From contig JAKFXK010000031.1 of NCBI GenBank assembly GCA_021731445.1, positions 1-51,898 of the forward strand: a DNA stretch of 51,898 nt, in the 5' to 3' direction. Source of the stretch: Nevskiaceae bacterium. GTDB lineage: Bacteria > Pseudomonadota > Gammaproteobacteria > Nevskiales > Nevskiaceae. Below the pieces are notes generated by a model. That model had not been told where the DNA came from. It made no database searches and worked only from the letters and a program-made list of their open reading frames with translations. This document shows, piece by piece, positions 1-6,736 of the stretch (positions are counted from its first letter, which is position 1; each line of letters starts with the position of its first letter). Position numbers and translations under genes: made by a program.

Positions 1-49
1 CGCCTTCGCTTCGCTACGGCGTTTTTTCCGGTGAACTTAGGCGTTAGGC
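1..49 (-). repeat. attC site of cassette E (cut by window edge)
   Basis: The core site GTTAGGC lies at 43-49. It is preceded by a short-type attC arm (GGTGAACTTAGGC) resembling the sites at 388-465 and 2318-2405. The far end lies outside the window, so the length is unknown. The stop codon of the neighbouring cassette gene overlaps the core. Confidence 0.7.
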
Positions 50-361
50 ATATGAAAAAACAGAATACAACAGCACTGCCGCTGGCGGAAGTAAATAAGC
101 CATGCTAGCCGCTCCGGTTTGATTGCCGTTTGGAATTGGCAACTTGGCATTTGATTTATTATAGCCTGCGGGTTTTGAGGGCGCCGTTTTAAACCCAATT
201 AACAAGAGAGCAATTGCTGGAATGGTTAAAACAGCAAAGGCCAGTGCCTCGCCTTTGGAATTGAGTTCCCAAATTGCAGCAGCGCCAACCAATGCGAAAG
301 CAGCAAGGCATAAACTTGGTATTAGAAAAACCCAATAGATGAAAGCTTTAAGAAATTTCAT
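44..361 (-). CDS. small membrane protein of integron cassette E
   Basis: A hydrophobic protein of about 105 residues with three likely membrane segments: near the N-terminus after MKFLKAFIYW, around the AFAVLTIPAIALLLIG stretch, and at the C-terminus (AYLLPPAAVLLY). I do not recognise a family. It is the only gene between attC sites 388-465 and 1-49 and points away from attI, as cassette genes usually do. I start at the ATG at 361. An upstream in-frame start at 406 lies inside the neighbouring attC, and neither has a clear ribosome binding site. The TAA stop is inside the attC core. The coding sequence is more A+T-rich than the chromosomal genes. Function unknown. Confidence 0.6.
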   Translation of the reverse strand: MKFLKAFIYWVFLIPSLCLAAFALVGAAAIWELNSKGEALAFAVLTIPAIALLLIGFKTAPSKPAGYNKSNAKLPIPNGNQTGAASMAYLLPPAAVLLYSVFSYA

Positions 362-387
362 AACTTGTGAAGTGCAGATTTTTTGAG

Positions 388-465
388 GCCCAACGCCTAA
401 GTTCACCGGAAAAACCGCCGTAGCGAAGCGGAGGCGGGTTTTTCCGGTGCAACGCCTTGTTGGGC
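388..465 (-). repeat. attC recombination site (short type, cassette D)
   Basis: 78 bp from GCCCAAC (388-394) to GTTGGGC (459-465). The inner arms pair (CACCGGAAAAACC with GGTTTTTCCGGTG) around a small loop, as expected of an attC that folds as single-stranded DNA for IntI. It is closely similar in arms and length to 2318-2405. Confidence 0.85.
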
Positions 466-786
466 GCGCTCACTTTCTAGTGCTTCAATCTGCTGAAGCA
501 CCGCAAAGAACTTTTTACCGAGGCTGGTAAAGCCATACTCGACATGAAGTGGAACCTCTGCGAACTCTGTTTTTGTGAAGACGCCATGCGCTACAAGCTT
601 GCGCAGGCGCTCATTGAGAACCTTTGTAGAGATGCCGGGAATGGCCCTCTCAAGCTGACCTGGGCGGGTAGTGCCTGTGTGAACGGCACGCAGGACGCTC
701 CATGACCATTTGCAGCCCAAGACATCTTCAAGCAGTGCTGTGATGCGGCCTGATGCTGGCTCAGGGTCAGGCTTCATAGGAACCAT
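403..786 (-). CDS. HxlR-family winged-helix transcriptional regulator (cassette D)
   Basis: A 127-residue DNA-binding protein of the HxlR (DUF24) type. It has the family pattern of a short N-terminal helix, W-S-x-x-V-L-R, a recognition region with GISTKVLNERLRKL, and the wing G-V-F-T-K with VEYGFTSLG. The usual N-terminal sensor cysteine is absent. One Cys sits near residue 25 (LGCKW), so redox sensing is possible but unproven. The start may be ATG 786 or ATG 777, and both lie by a duplicated 11-bp motif. The last 20 or so residues are encoded by the attC site itself. It is divergent from a thioredoxin-like gene within the same cassette, which suggests it controls that gene and itself. Confidence 0.8.
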   Translation of the reverse strand: MVPMKPDPEPASGRITALLEDVLGCKWSWSVLRAVHTGTTRPGQLERAIPGISTKVLNERLRKLVAHGVFTKTEFAEVPLHVEYGFTSLGKKFFAVLQQIEALESERAQQGVAPEKPASASLRRFFR

Positions 787-810
787 TTTGTAAGTAGAGA
801 ACCATTTTGT
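781..810. promoter_or_regulatory. candidate HxlR operator: tandem direct repeat
   Basis: AACCATTTTGT occurs at 781-791 and again at 800-810, a 19-bp period (about two helical turns), between the divergent regulator and thioredoxin-like genes. The left copy overlaps the regulator start codon. Position and spacing suit an autoregulatory site, but function is inferred only. Confidence 0.45.
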
Positions 811-889
811 GCCTTCTTTTCAAGCAGTTACTTTTATGAAGAATAGAGCAGGTGGCGCTGGGTCACAACCAACTGATGGAGATTTAAGC

Positions 890-1126
890 ATGGCAAAGAA
901 AGCGGTTTTTTACCACGCAGGTTGTTCGGTGTGCGTGGAGGCTGAACAGAACGTTGCGAAGGCTCTTGACACGGGACGCTACAACGTCGAGATCGTGCAT
1001 TTGGGGCAGCAAAAGGCTCGCGTGAAGGAAGCTGAAGCCGCCGGAGTGAAGTCGGTGCCCGCGCTCGTTTTGGATGGGCTGCCGTTTCATATCAACTTCG
1101 GGGCTGGCCTTGATGCTCTGAAGTAG
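890..1126 (+). CDS. thioredoxin/glutaredoxin-like protein (cassette D)
   Basis: A compact 78-residue thioredoxin-fold protein. It has a first strand with a C-S-V-C redox motif (FYHAGCSVCVEAEQNV), a cis-proline-type segment V-K-S-V-P-A-L-V, and a closing strand and helix. It should be a small cytosolic disulfide or thiol-exchange protein, as no signal peptide is present. I start at ATG 890 because GGAG at 878-881 is correctly spaced; an in-frame start at 809 would add a disordered-looking extension. It reads towards attI, opposite to the usual cassette gene direction, and diverges from the HxlR-type gene, so it must have its own promoter in 787-889. Partner and substrate are unknown. Confidence 0.75.
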   Translation: MAKKAVFYHAGCSVCVEAEQNVAKALDTGRYNVEIVHLGQQKARVKEAEAAGVKSVPALVLDGLPFHINFGAGLDALK

Positions 1127-1186
1127 AAGCATAACTGCGGGTGGCGGCCTCATATGTGATGAGCATGTGGGGCCGTTTTCTTTTAC

Positions 1187-1315
1187 GCCCAACGTTCGAG
1201 CTAACCGGCCCGCGGAGGCAAGCGCCGTAAGCCCAGTCCGCGATGATGCACCATGTGCCGCGGACTGGGCTTACGGCGCTTGCCGTAGCGGGTCCGGTTG
1301 AGCGAGTGGTTAGGC
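1187..1315 (-). repeat. attC recombination site (long type, cassette C)
   Basis: 129 bp from GCCCAAC (1187-1193) to GTTAGGC (1309-1315). It forms a long imperfect hairpin. The inner stem GCCGTAAGCCCAGTCCGCG pairs with its complement across the loop ATGATGCACCATGTG. The outer arms and loop match the site at 1768-1896, but the inner stem differs in both strands together. Confidence 0.88.
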
Positions 1316-1344
1316 CTCACTGTGCGCCAGCCGTGCTGCGAAAC

Positions 1345-1653
1345 TCACCTTGATCTTGGGCGTCGAAGCCGCGCCGAGACAGCAGCGCCCGTGGCGGTGA
1401 CGGCGCCAAGCACAGGAACCGCGATCGAGGCAATACCCAGGAGGAACGCCGCGCGCTCATAGCCGAGCGCGGCCGAGCCGATGAGGCCTGCGACGGCTGC
1501 AACAAACAGCCAGATCGAAACTAGGACAACAGTGCGCGGGCTCAGAAAGAGGCCCAAGGCCGCGCCGCACAGTAAGACCAACAACCAGGTTAGGTAAGCG
1601 CTATCCAACGCACGCCTCATCTGTCGATGCAGACTTCGCTCCGAGGAACTCAA
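1345..1653 (-). CDS. small integral membrane protein of cassette C
   Basis: About 102 residues, with three hydrophobic stretches that look membrane-spanning (around YLTWLLVLLCGAALGLF, VVLVSIWLFVAAVAGLIG and AAFLLGIASIAVPVLGA) and basic ends (LHRQMRR and ARLRRPRSR). No family recognised. It is the only plausible gene between the attC sites at 1187-1315 and 1768-1896. The start is uncertain: the frame opens with TTG at 1653, the first ATG is at 1620, and neither has an obvious Shine-Dalgarno. About 110 bases separate it from the upstream attC, room for a cassette-borne leader or promoter. Function unknown. Confidence 0.5.
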   Translation of the reverse strand: MSSSERSLHRQMRRALDSAYLTWLLVLLCGAALGLFLSPRTVVLVSIWLFVAAVAGLIGSAALGYERAAFLLGIASIAVPVLGAVTATGAAVSARLRRPRSR

Positions 1654-1767
1654 CTTGGATAGAGGTCATACAGGTCACCCTGGAAGTGAGCGAGGCGATT
1701 GAGGCTGGAGCGAGGAGAGGGATTGCACGATTCGGGTTGTGGGAGTGCAGGGCGGTCGATTCGTGAG

Positions 1768-1896
1768 GCCTAACGTTCGAGTTAACCGGCCCGCGGAGGC
1801 AGGCACCGTAAGGCCGGGCTGAGATGATGCACCATGTGCCTCAGCCCGGCCTTACGGTGCCTGCCGTAGCGGGTCCGGTTGAACGAGTGGTTAGGC
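1768..1896 (-). repeat. attC recombination site (long type, cassette B)
   Basis: 129 bp from GCCTAAC (1768-1774) to GTTAGGC (1890-1896). Inner stem arms ACCGTAAGGCCGGGCTGAG and their complement flank the same loop as the attC at 1187-1315. The exact length match with a different but still perfectly paired inner stem shows that structure, not sequence, is conserved. Confidence 0.88.
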
Positions 1897-1897
1897 C

Positions 1898-2314
1898 TCA
1901 TTGGCGCAGCTCCTTGCGGACGACCAGCTTCAGGCCAGACCAAACCTCGCTCACTGCGCAAACCTTGATGTCGACCAGGCCCATCGGGAGCGCTACCTCA
2001 CGAATTCTGTCTTCCGTGATGTCCGTCTGTACCTTCGATGCCTTTTTGGGCCACGAGACCCAGATCGCGGCATTGGGACGGATGTTCGTGCGCAAGCGCT
2101 TCAGGGTGATACCAAGTGCATCGTAGGACTCTGCGAAGACGTGCACGACATCTGTGTTCTCTGATACTCGCGCGTCAAACTTGACCCCTTCGGGAACAGG
2201 AGCCAGCAGTTCAGAGTAATTCTTCGGCGGATTCTCCAGGACCACTCGTGAGCCCTCGGTGATTCCGAGCTTCTTCGCCAAAGGAGTGCCGGAGTACCCA
2301 ACTGCTGGTTTCAT
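1898..2314 (-). CDS. DUF3052-family protein (cassette B)
   Basis: 138 residues. The beginning (GYSGTPLAKKLGI, G-S-R-V-V-L-E-N-P-P) and the segment P-N-A-A-I-W-V-S-W-P-K-K, followed by T-D-I-T-E-D-R-I-R-E, fit the DUF3052 family as I remember it, which is small, soluble and of unknown function. No signal peptide or membrane segment. The start ATG lies only 3 bases after the attC core of the preceding cassette. Its only Shine-Dalgarno-like bases (AGG of GTTAGGC) therefore lie inside the recombination site, and translation may depend on what is inserted upstream. The stop is 1 base from the next attC core, so almost the whole cassette is coding. Confidence 0.75.
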   Translation of the reverse strand: MKPAVGYSGTPLAKKLGITEGSRVVLENPPKNYSELLAPVPEGVKFDARVSENTDVVHVFAESYDALGITLKRLRTNIRPNAAIWVSWPKKASKVQTDITEDRIREVALPMGLVDIKVCAVSEVWSGLKLVVRKELRQ

Positions 2315-2317
2315 GAG

Positions 2318-2405
2318 GCCTAACGCTCAAGTTCACCGGAAAAACAGCCGTAGTGCAGCGCAGCGAAACGAAGGCTGGTTTTTCCGGTGCAACGCCTTGT
2401 TGGGC
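2318..2405 (-). repeat. attC recombination site (short type, cassette A)
   Basis: 88 bp from GCCTAAC (2318-2324) to GTTGGGC (2399-2405). Arms TTCACCGGAAAAAC and GGTTTTTCCGGTG pair as in the site at 388-465. This is the attC of the first cassette of the array. Confidence 0.87.
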
Positions 2406-2972
2406 CTAATTGCTACAAAACTCATGAACGCGCGCCTCGACAATACCGGCTCCGCTGGCGCGGGTGAAATTGAGCTCGATAGCATCGTATTGTTGGGTGG
2501 TGGTGTATGAGACTCTGCCTGGGCTTGCCGGGTCTTGAGTGCTACTGCCTCCGCCAGAGTTGAAATTGAATTGCTCTCGCTGGACACCACCTGCGTAGGT
2601 GACGAGTGAGATGACCAAGCCTGCCGAAGTGCCATAGGAAATGGAATGAACCATACCGGCGAGGCTACCCGCTGGGAACACAATGCCGCTCTGTGCGGTG
2701 GCTCGGAGAGTGACCGAGCCTGCTGAGCTAGCTGGCATATTGAGAGTGGCAAAGGTGCTGCCGTTGCCATCTATGGCTTGTGCCGCGTTTGAGACGTTGC
2801 AGCCGACACAACCGGAAGAAACAGACATTGATGTGGCAGTGCTACCACCAGATATAGGCCTGCAACCCTGCAATAAATTGCCGCCGCCGTTACTGCCGCC
2901 ACCGCCACCGCCACCGCAAGCCGACATAAATAAGGCAGCAGTTACAACAGTAGCCGCTCTCTTTAAATACAT
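2406..2972 (-). CDS. secreted lipoprotein of the first integron cassette
   Basis: 188 residues with a lipoprotein signal peptide: K4-R5, a hydrophobic stretch, and the lipobox M-S-A-C with the lipidated Cys at about residue 19, followed by a run of glycines as a flexible tether. Mature domain is unrecognised. It has four further cysteines (two in CVGC) and a beta-rich look (T-S-M-S-V-S-S-G-C, V-T-L-R-A-T), so an extracytoplasmic beta-sandwich is plausible. The start is supported by AAGGAG 7 bases upstream. As first cassette after attI it should be the best expressed from an integron Pc promoter. The stop codon abuts the attC core. Function unknown. Confidence 0.75.
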   Translation of the reverse strand: MYLKRAATVVTAALFMSACGGGGGGGSNGGGNLLQGCRPISGGSTATSMSVSSGCVGCNVSNAAQAIDGNGSTFATLNMPASSAGSVTLRATAQSGIVFPAGSLAGMVHSISYGTSAGLVISLVTYAGGVQREQFNFNSGGGSSTQDPASPGRVSYTTTQQYDAIELNFTRASGAGIVEARVHEFCSN

Positions 2973-2991
2973 AGGTAACTCCTTCTTTTAG

Positions 2992-3107
2992 GCCCAACGC
3001 CCTTTAGGCGTCAAAACCACCGCCTATCACGGCAGTAGATTGACGCAGCAAGCTAAAAATCTTACGCATGTCTATGATTCCCCTTACTTATTCTTGTGAG
3101 GTGCGAA
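2992..3107. other. attI region and divergent promoter region of the integron
   Basis: The GCCCAAC core at 2992-2998 marks the attI/cassette junction, between intI and the first cassette. Two TTGACG hexamers face outward: minus strand at 3014-3009 towards the cassettes and plus strand at 3040-3045 towards intI. They form a 7-bp inverted repeat (GCGTCAA/TTGACGC). They could be -35 elements of Pc and PintI, but I see no convincing -10 at 17 bp for either. No LexA box was recognised. Confidence 0.55.
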
Positions 3108-4103
3108 ATGAACGTGCCGGCAAAAGCGTCAACGCCTCCGAAGCCCCGTCTGCTAGACCAAGTGCGTGAACGCATCCGCACCTTGCACTATAGCTTGAGA
3201 ACAGAAAGCACCTACGTCAACTGGATAAAGCGCTTCATCATCCACCACGGCAAGCGTCATCCCAAAGAGATGGGCTTGCCAGAAGTGGAAACATTTCTGA
3301 CCAGCTTGGCGGTCGAGCGAAACGTTTCTGCTAGCACGCAAAATCAAGCATTGGCAGCGTTGCTGTTTCTCTACAAAGAAGTTTTAGGCGTCGAGTTGCC
3401 CTGGTTGAAGGATGTGACGCGTGCCAAGCGGCCTAAACGCCTTCCCAGCGTGCTTACAAAGCAGGAGTTGCAATCGCTGTTTGCCCAGCTGCCGCCGAAT
3501 GGTGATGTGCCTCTTGTGATTCGTCTGCTCTACGGCACCGGCATGCGAGTGCTCGAAGGGTTACGGCTTCGCGTGAAAGATATTGACCTTGCCCGATGCG
3601 AGATCATCATTCGCGAGGGCAAAGGCAACAAAGACCGCATCACGGTACTGCCGCAATCACTGATCGAGCCATTGCGCGCACAGCTAGTGTGGCGGCGCAC
3701 GGTGCACGATCATGATCTAGCTGATGGCCGCGCCGATGTGTGGCTGCCCGAGGCGCTTGAAATGAAGTATCCCAAGGCAGCGAGTGAGTGGCCTTGGCAG
3801 TTTGTGTTTGCGACTAAGAATTACGTGACCGATCCGCGATCAGGGGCCGTACGCCGCCACCATCTCGACGAGCGATTGATCCAGCGCCAGGTGAAGCAAG
3901 CGGCAACAGCCGCGCGGCTCAGCAAGCGGGTGACGCCGCATACGTTGCGTCATTGCTTTGCGACACATTTGCTTGAGTCGGGATACGACATCCGCACCGT
4001 ACAGGATTTGTTGGGGCATAAAGATGTAGCCACAACGATGATCTACACGCATGTGCTCAACAGAGGTGGTCGAGGCGTGGTCAGCCCGCTAGACATGCCC
4101 TAG
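3108..4103 (+). CDS. intI: integron integrase IntI
   Basis: Site-specific tyrosine recombinase (331 residues) that inserts and excises gene cassettes at attI/attC. Catalytic residues are visible: R147 in G-T-G-M-R, K in the REGKGNKDR strand (about 171-175), H278-x-x-R281 in TPHTLRH, H304 in LLGHKD, and Y313 in MIYTHV. The IntI-specific insertion lies at about 213-233 (around [17 protein letters not shown]) between the two catalytic halves and separates it from XerC/D. An N-terminal SAM-like domain ([13 protein letters not shown]) is present. I start at ATG 3108 with GAGG 6 bases upstream; a GTG at 3096 is also in frame. It diverges from the cassette array, as expected. No frameshift, so it appears functional. 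Confidence 0.93.
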   Translation: MNVPAKASTPPKPRLLDQVRERIRTLHYSLRTESTYVNWIKRFIIHHGKRHPKEMGLPEVETFLTSLAVERNVSASTQNQALAALLFLYKEVLGVELPWLKDVTRAKRPKRLPSVLTKQELQSLFAQLPPNGDVPLVIRLLYGTGMRVLEGLRLRVKDIDLARCEIIIREGKGNKDRITVLPQSLIEPLRAQLVWRRTVHDHDLADGRADVWLPEALEMKYPKAASEWPWQFVFATKNYVTDPRSGAVRRHHLDERLIQRQVKQAATAARLSKRVTPHTLRHCFATHLLESGYDIRTVQDLLGHKDVATTMIYTHVLNRGGRGVVSPLDMP

Positions 4104-4454
4104 TCGGAGCAGATCAGCTTTGAGCAAAAGTATGTGGACTGACAGGGCGCAAACTTTGCTTTCAGATGTGAACCGCAGCAACGATTTGAGTGTGAGAGAA
4201 TTACACCCCCGCGGGTTCAGGAACTCGCCCAGTTCCACTCCGATGGTCGCAGGTTCGATTCCCAAAACGATCATTTTTTGATCTAATTTTGGTCGGGGTA
4301 TCACTGGGGGTATGTAACAAATTGAGGTAGGTGTGAATCTATATATCTCAAGGCGTTGCGAGCCACTTTCGATTCCTGTTCCCGCACCAGTTCACTGTAT
4401 CCAGCGGGGCGCATTGCGCCCCGTTTTTGGGTTAAAAGATCACTGGTGTCTCGC
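4104..4454. other. non-coding stretch with decayed tRNA-like 3' ends
   Basis: No credible gene. Two segments look like tRNA T-loop/3' remnants: GGTTCGATTCCC at 4252-4263, and TTCGATTCC followed by CCCGCACCA at 4368-4389. Neither has a pairing T-stem. Such remnants are commonly left by islands that used tRNA attachment sites. The tRNA cluster starts just downstream. Confidence 0.4.
4405..4428 (+). terminator. intrinsic terminator before the tRNA cluster
   Basis: CGGGGCGCATTGCGCCCCG, an 8-bp G+C stem with a short loop, followed by TTTTT. It would isolate the tRNA cluster from intI transcription. Confidence 0.7.
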
Positions 4455-4542
4455 GGAGAGGTGGCAGAGTGGTCTATTGCGGCAGTCTTGAAAACTGCTG
4501 AGTCGCAAGGCTCCGGGGGTTCGAATCCCTCCCTCTCCGCCA
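4455..4542 (+). tRNA. tRNA-Ser(TGA)
   Basis: 88 nt with long variable arm. Acceptor GGAGAGG pairs with CCTCTCC, and the encoded CCA is at 4540-4542. Anticodon loop CTTGAAA gives anticodon TGA (reads UCN). First of four tandem tRNA genes. Confidence 0.96.
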
Positions 4543-4558
4543 TTCATTCATTTCCGCT

Positions 4559-4635
<77 letters not shown>

Positions 4636-4654
4636 CTTTTCAAACGAGGTTCGT

Positions 4655-4668
4655 TATACTGCGCGCCC
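4655..4668 (+). promoter_or_regulatory. probable promoter -10 and discriminator before tRNA-His
   Basis: TATACT at 4655-4660 is followed by a G+C-rich stretch GCGCGCCC, the discriminator type linked to ppGpp/DksA control of stable RNA promoters. The -35 is not clear. The rpsB and infC promoter candidates show similar discriminators. Confidence 0.5.
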
Positions 4669-4672
4669 TTTG

Positions 4673-4748
4673 GTGGCCGTAGCTCAGTTGGTAGAGTCCC
4701 AGATTGTGATTCTGGTTGTCGCGGGTTCGAGCCCCGTCGGTCACCCCA
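4673..4748 (+). tRNA. tRNA-His(GTG)
   Basis: Acceptor GTGGCCG pairs with CGGTCAC (one G-U). A genomic G at 4672 can serve as the -1 residue opposite C73, typical of tRNA-His. Anticodon loop TTGTGAT gives GTG. CCA is encoded. Confidence 0.96.
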
Positions 4749-4763
4749 AAGTTTTCGTGGCTT

Positions 4764-4841
<78 letters not shown>

Positions 4842-4855
4842 CTAATCAACAACTT

Positions 4856-4883
4856 AGCCCAGATTAATCATCTGGGCTTTTTT
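4856..4883 (+). terminator. island-borne terminator for the tRNA operon
   Basis: A perfect 9-bp stem AGCCCAGAT/ATCTGGGCT with a 5-base loop, then six T. It lies 17 bases after tRNA-Lys and replaces the native terminator displaced to 14714-14744. Confidence 0.85.
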
Positions 4884-5271
4884 GTTGGTGCTACGCTGGT
4901 GCTACATTCCCACGCATTTTTGAAATTGGCGTCCGCCTTGTGCCAGAAGCGGCGGTTCGCCAAGGTCCACTATCAGAATCCCGATAGTTCAGTCCCATGC
5001 CTCGGCCACAGCTCCAATGCGACAGATGAACGCATTAGAGCCATCAGCGCTTATGAGTATTGTTTCTTCACGGATTACGCGCACGGACAATCGCACCATC
5101 GCCAACCGTCACACGGCGCGCAAGCCTATGCCGCAAGCTATTTAGCTGCTGGGGAACAGACCCCGCTTGACCGAATGACGGCTCATTGAGGACTACTACG
5201 GACAGAGTGGGCCAATCCAATAAGGCCCTTTATGCCACGTTGTTATGGCACCATGGCCAAAAGGGGGGGGA
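4884..5271. other. left end of island, no convincing gene
   Basis: It contains two direct copies of TGGTGCTAC (4886-4894, 4897-4905), 11 bp apart, which resemble GTGCTACA near the integrase end (14505-14512) and may be integrase arm-binding sites. An open frame at 4899-5189 has no ribosome binding site and no recognisable protein character. The rest probably holds the promoter of the operon that begins at 5272. Confidence 0.45.
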
Positions 5272-6732
5272 ATGTATTCAGTACTGCATTTGTCCGATCT
5301 GCATCGAGCGCCGGACGACAACCTGAGTAATCAGGAACTGCTTTCGAGCCTGCGCGCTGATAAGCATCGCTACGAAGCAGAAGACCCCGCAATCACAGTG
5401 CCGAAGGCTATCGTCGTGAGCGGCGACATCATTCAAGGGCTCGACCTTGGCACCACGGATGTGAGTGCTGAACTTCGTCGTCAATACGACGTCGCAGAAG
5501 ATTTTCTCGCGCGCTTGGCTGACGAATTTCTGGATGGTGATAGATCACAAATCGTTGTGGTGCCGGGAAATCATGACGTCGACTGGAATACGTCGCGAGC
5601 GGCTATGACTGAAGTTCCAGCAGGCAGCGAGCCGAAACCGAAGGATGCGTTCAAAGAAGACTCCAACTACCGTTGGGACTGGAAAACGAGAAAATTTTTC
5701 CAAATTCACGACCACTTCCATTACGCGAAAAAACTAGATGCCTATTGGGACTTTATAGAACGATTTTATAAAAACGTATCTGGCATTCCAAAGCTGGACC
5801 GCAACAGTGACTACGGTTTGTTTAGTCTCTTTGGTGGAAGGGTAGGCGTAGCCGCATTCAACTCCTGCCACGGCAATGACTGCTTCGCTGTTCACGGAGC
5901 CATAAAGCGAACCGCAATTTCGGAGAGCCACCTTCTAATGGGGGAAGCGCCTCATTGCTTCGAGCTATGGATTGCCGTTTGGCATCACAACATTGAAGGG
6001 CCTCCTTATCGAACGGACTACATGGACGTAAATTTGGTGCGCAACATGATTGGCCGAGGATTCCGTGTCGGAATGTATGGACATCAGCACAAGAATCAAC
6101 TCGAGCCCCGAGACATAAAGTTACCCGACAAGGAAACCATGGCAGTAGTTGGCGCCGGATCTTTATGCGCGGGCGCTAAGGAGCTGCCCACCGGATCGTA
6201 TCGGCAATACAACATATTAGAGTTCGGCGACGACTTAGAAAATGTTCGCGTCCATGTTCGCCAAATGGAAGTGGCTCAATTATTTTCAAAGGCCCATCTG
6301 AGCTCGGTGGGCGGTAAAAGCTACGTGGAATTGGCGTGGGATCAGCCCGCAGAAATTAAGGCCAAGCTTCAGGCGCGGCAGCAAAGTGCGATCGCTTTTC
6401 GGGTGAAGCAGATAGAAGCACATGTAAAAAGCAAAGAATTTTCCAAGGCGTTTGCACTTTTGTCGCCAAATGCGCAAAGCATGGACGCATACGAGAGAAC
6501 GCTCGCGATACAGGCCAGCGAAGGGCTGAGCAACTGGAAGGCAGTGATCCTCTACGCGGTGCCGCCTCGCACGATCAGTGATCTCGTCGCGGCAGTAAAT
6601 GCTCATAGTCGCATTAAGAACACTGCAGCCGCACGTGTACTTCTATCTGAATATGCCCTTGCTGTTGAAATGCCAGACTCGACGAAGCGTGATCTTATTC
6701 AGATGTTGAATGTGAAAGAAAAGCACGGATAA
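5272..6732 (+). CDS. calcineurin-like metallophosphoesterase with C-terminal helical extension
   Basis: Predicted binuclear-metal phosphoesterase of 486 residues. All family motifs appear in order: D9-x-H11 (LHLSDLH), G51-D52, G99-N100-H101-D102, H238-H239 and G270-H-x-H273, so the catalytic site looks intact. After the catalytic domain, roughly residues 310-486 are helix-rich, possibly TPR-like, and not typical of the family. I start at ATG 5272 because AAGGGGGGGGA directly precedes it and the first strand should begin there; an ATG at 5245 is in frame. The stop lies 4 bases before the Hsp90-like gene, so the pair is an operon. No signal peptide, so it is cytosolic. The substrate is unknown (nucleotide, nucleic acid or protein phosphate). 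It is A+T-rich relative to host genes, consistent with transfer. Confidence 0.85.
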   Translation: MYSVLHLSDLHRAPDDNLSNQELLSSLRADKHRYEAEDPAITVPKAIVVSGDIIQGLDLGTTDVSAELRRQYDVAEDFLARLADEFLDGDRSQIVVVPGNHDVDWNTSRAAMTEVPAGSEPKPKDAFKEDSNYRWDWKTRKFFQIHDHFHYAKKLDAYWDFIERFYKNVSGIPKLDRNSDYGLFSLFGGRVGVAAFNSCHGNDCFAVHGAIKRTAISESHLLMGEAPHCFELWIAVWHHNIEGPPYRTDYMDVNLVRNMIGRGFRVGMYGHQHKNQLEPRDIKLPDKETMAVVGAGSLCAGAKELPTGSYRQYNILEFGDDLENVRVHVRQMEVAQLFSKAHLSSVGGKSYVELAWDQPAEIKAKLQARQQSAIAFRVKQIEAHVKSKEFSKAFALLSPNAQSMDAYERTLAIQASEGLSNWKAVILYAVPPRTISDLVAAVNAHSRIKNTAAARVLLSEYALAVEMPDSTKRDLIQMLNVKEKHG

Positions 6733-6736
6733 AACA

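Noticed and set aside
3096-3107. GTG at 3096 as the intI start
   Set aside because: ATG at 3108 has GAGG at good spacing and gives the usual IntI N-terminus; the GTG overlaps that Shine-Dalgarno.
4361-4389. Possible additional tRNA ending in CCCGCACCA
   Set aside because: The T-stem does not pair and no 5' half is present; kept only as a possible remnant.
4301-4543. Minus-strand open frame with an [20 protein letters not shown]-like start
   Set aside because: This is the well-known false protein obtained by translating the complement of a tRNA-Ser gene.
4899-5189. 96-residue plus-strand frame at the left end of the island
   Set aside because: No ribosome binding site, no fold-like pattern, and it overlaps possible integrase arm sites.
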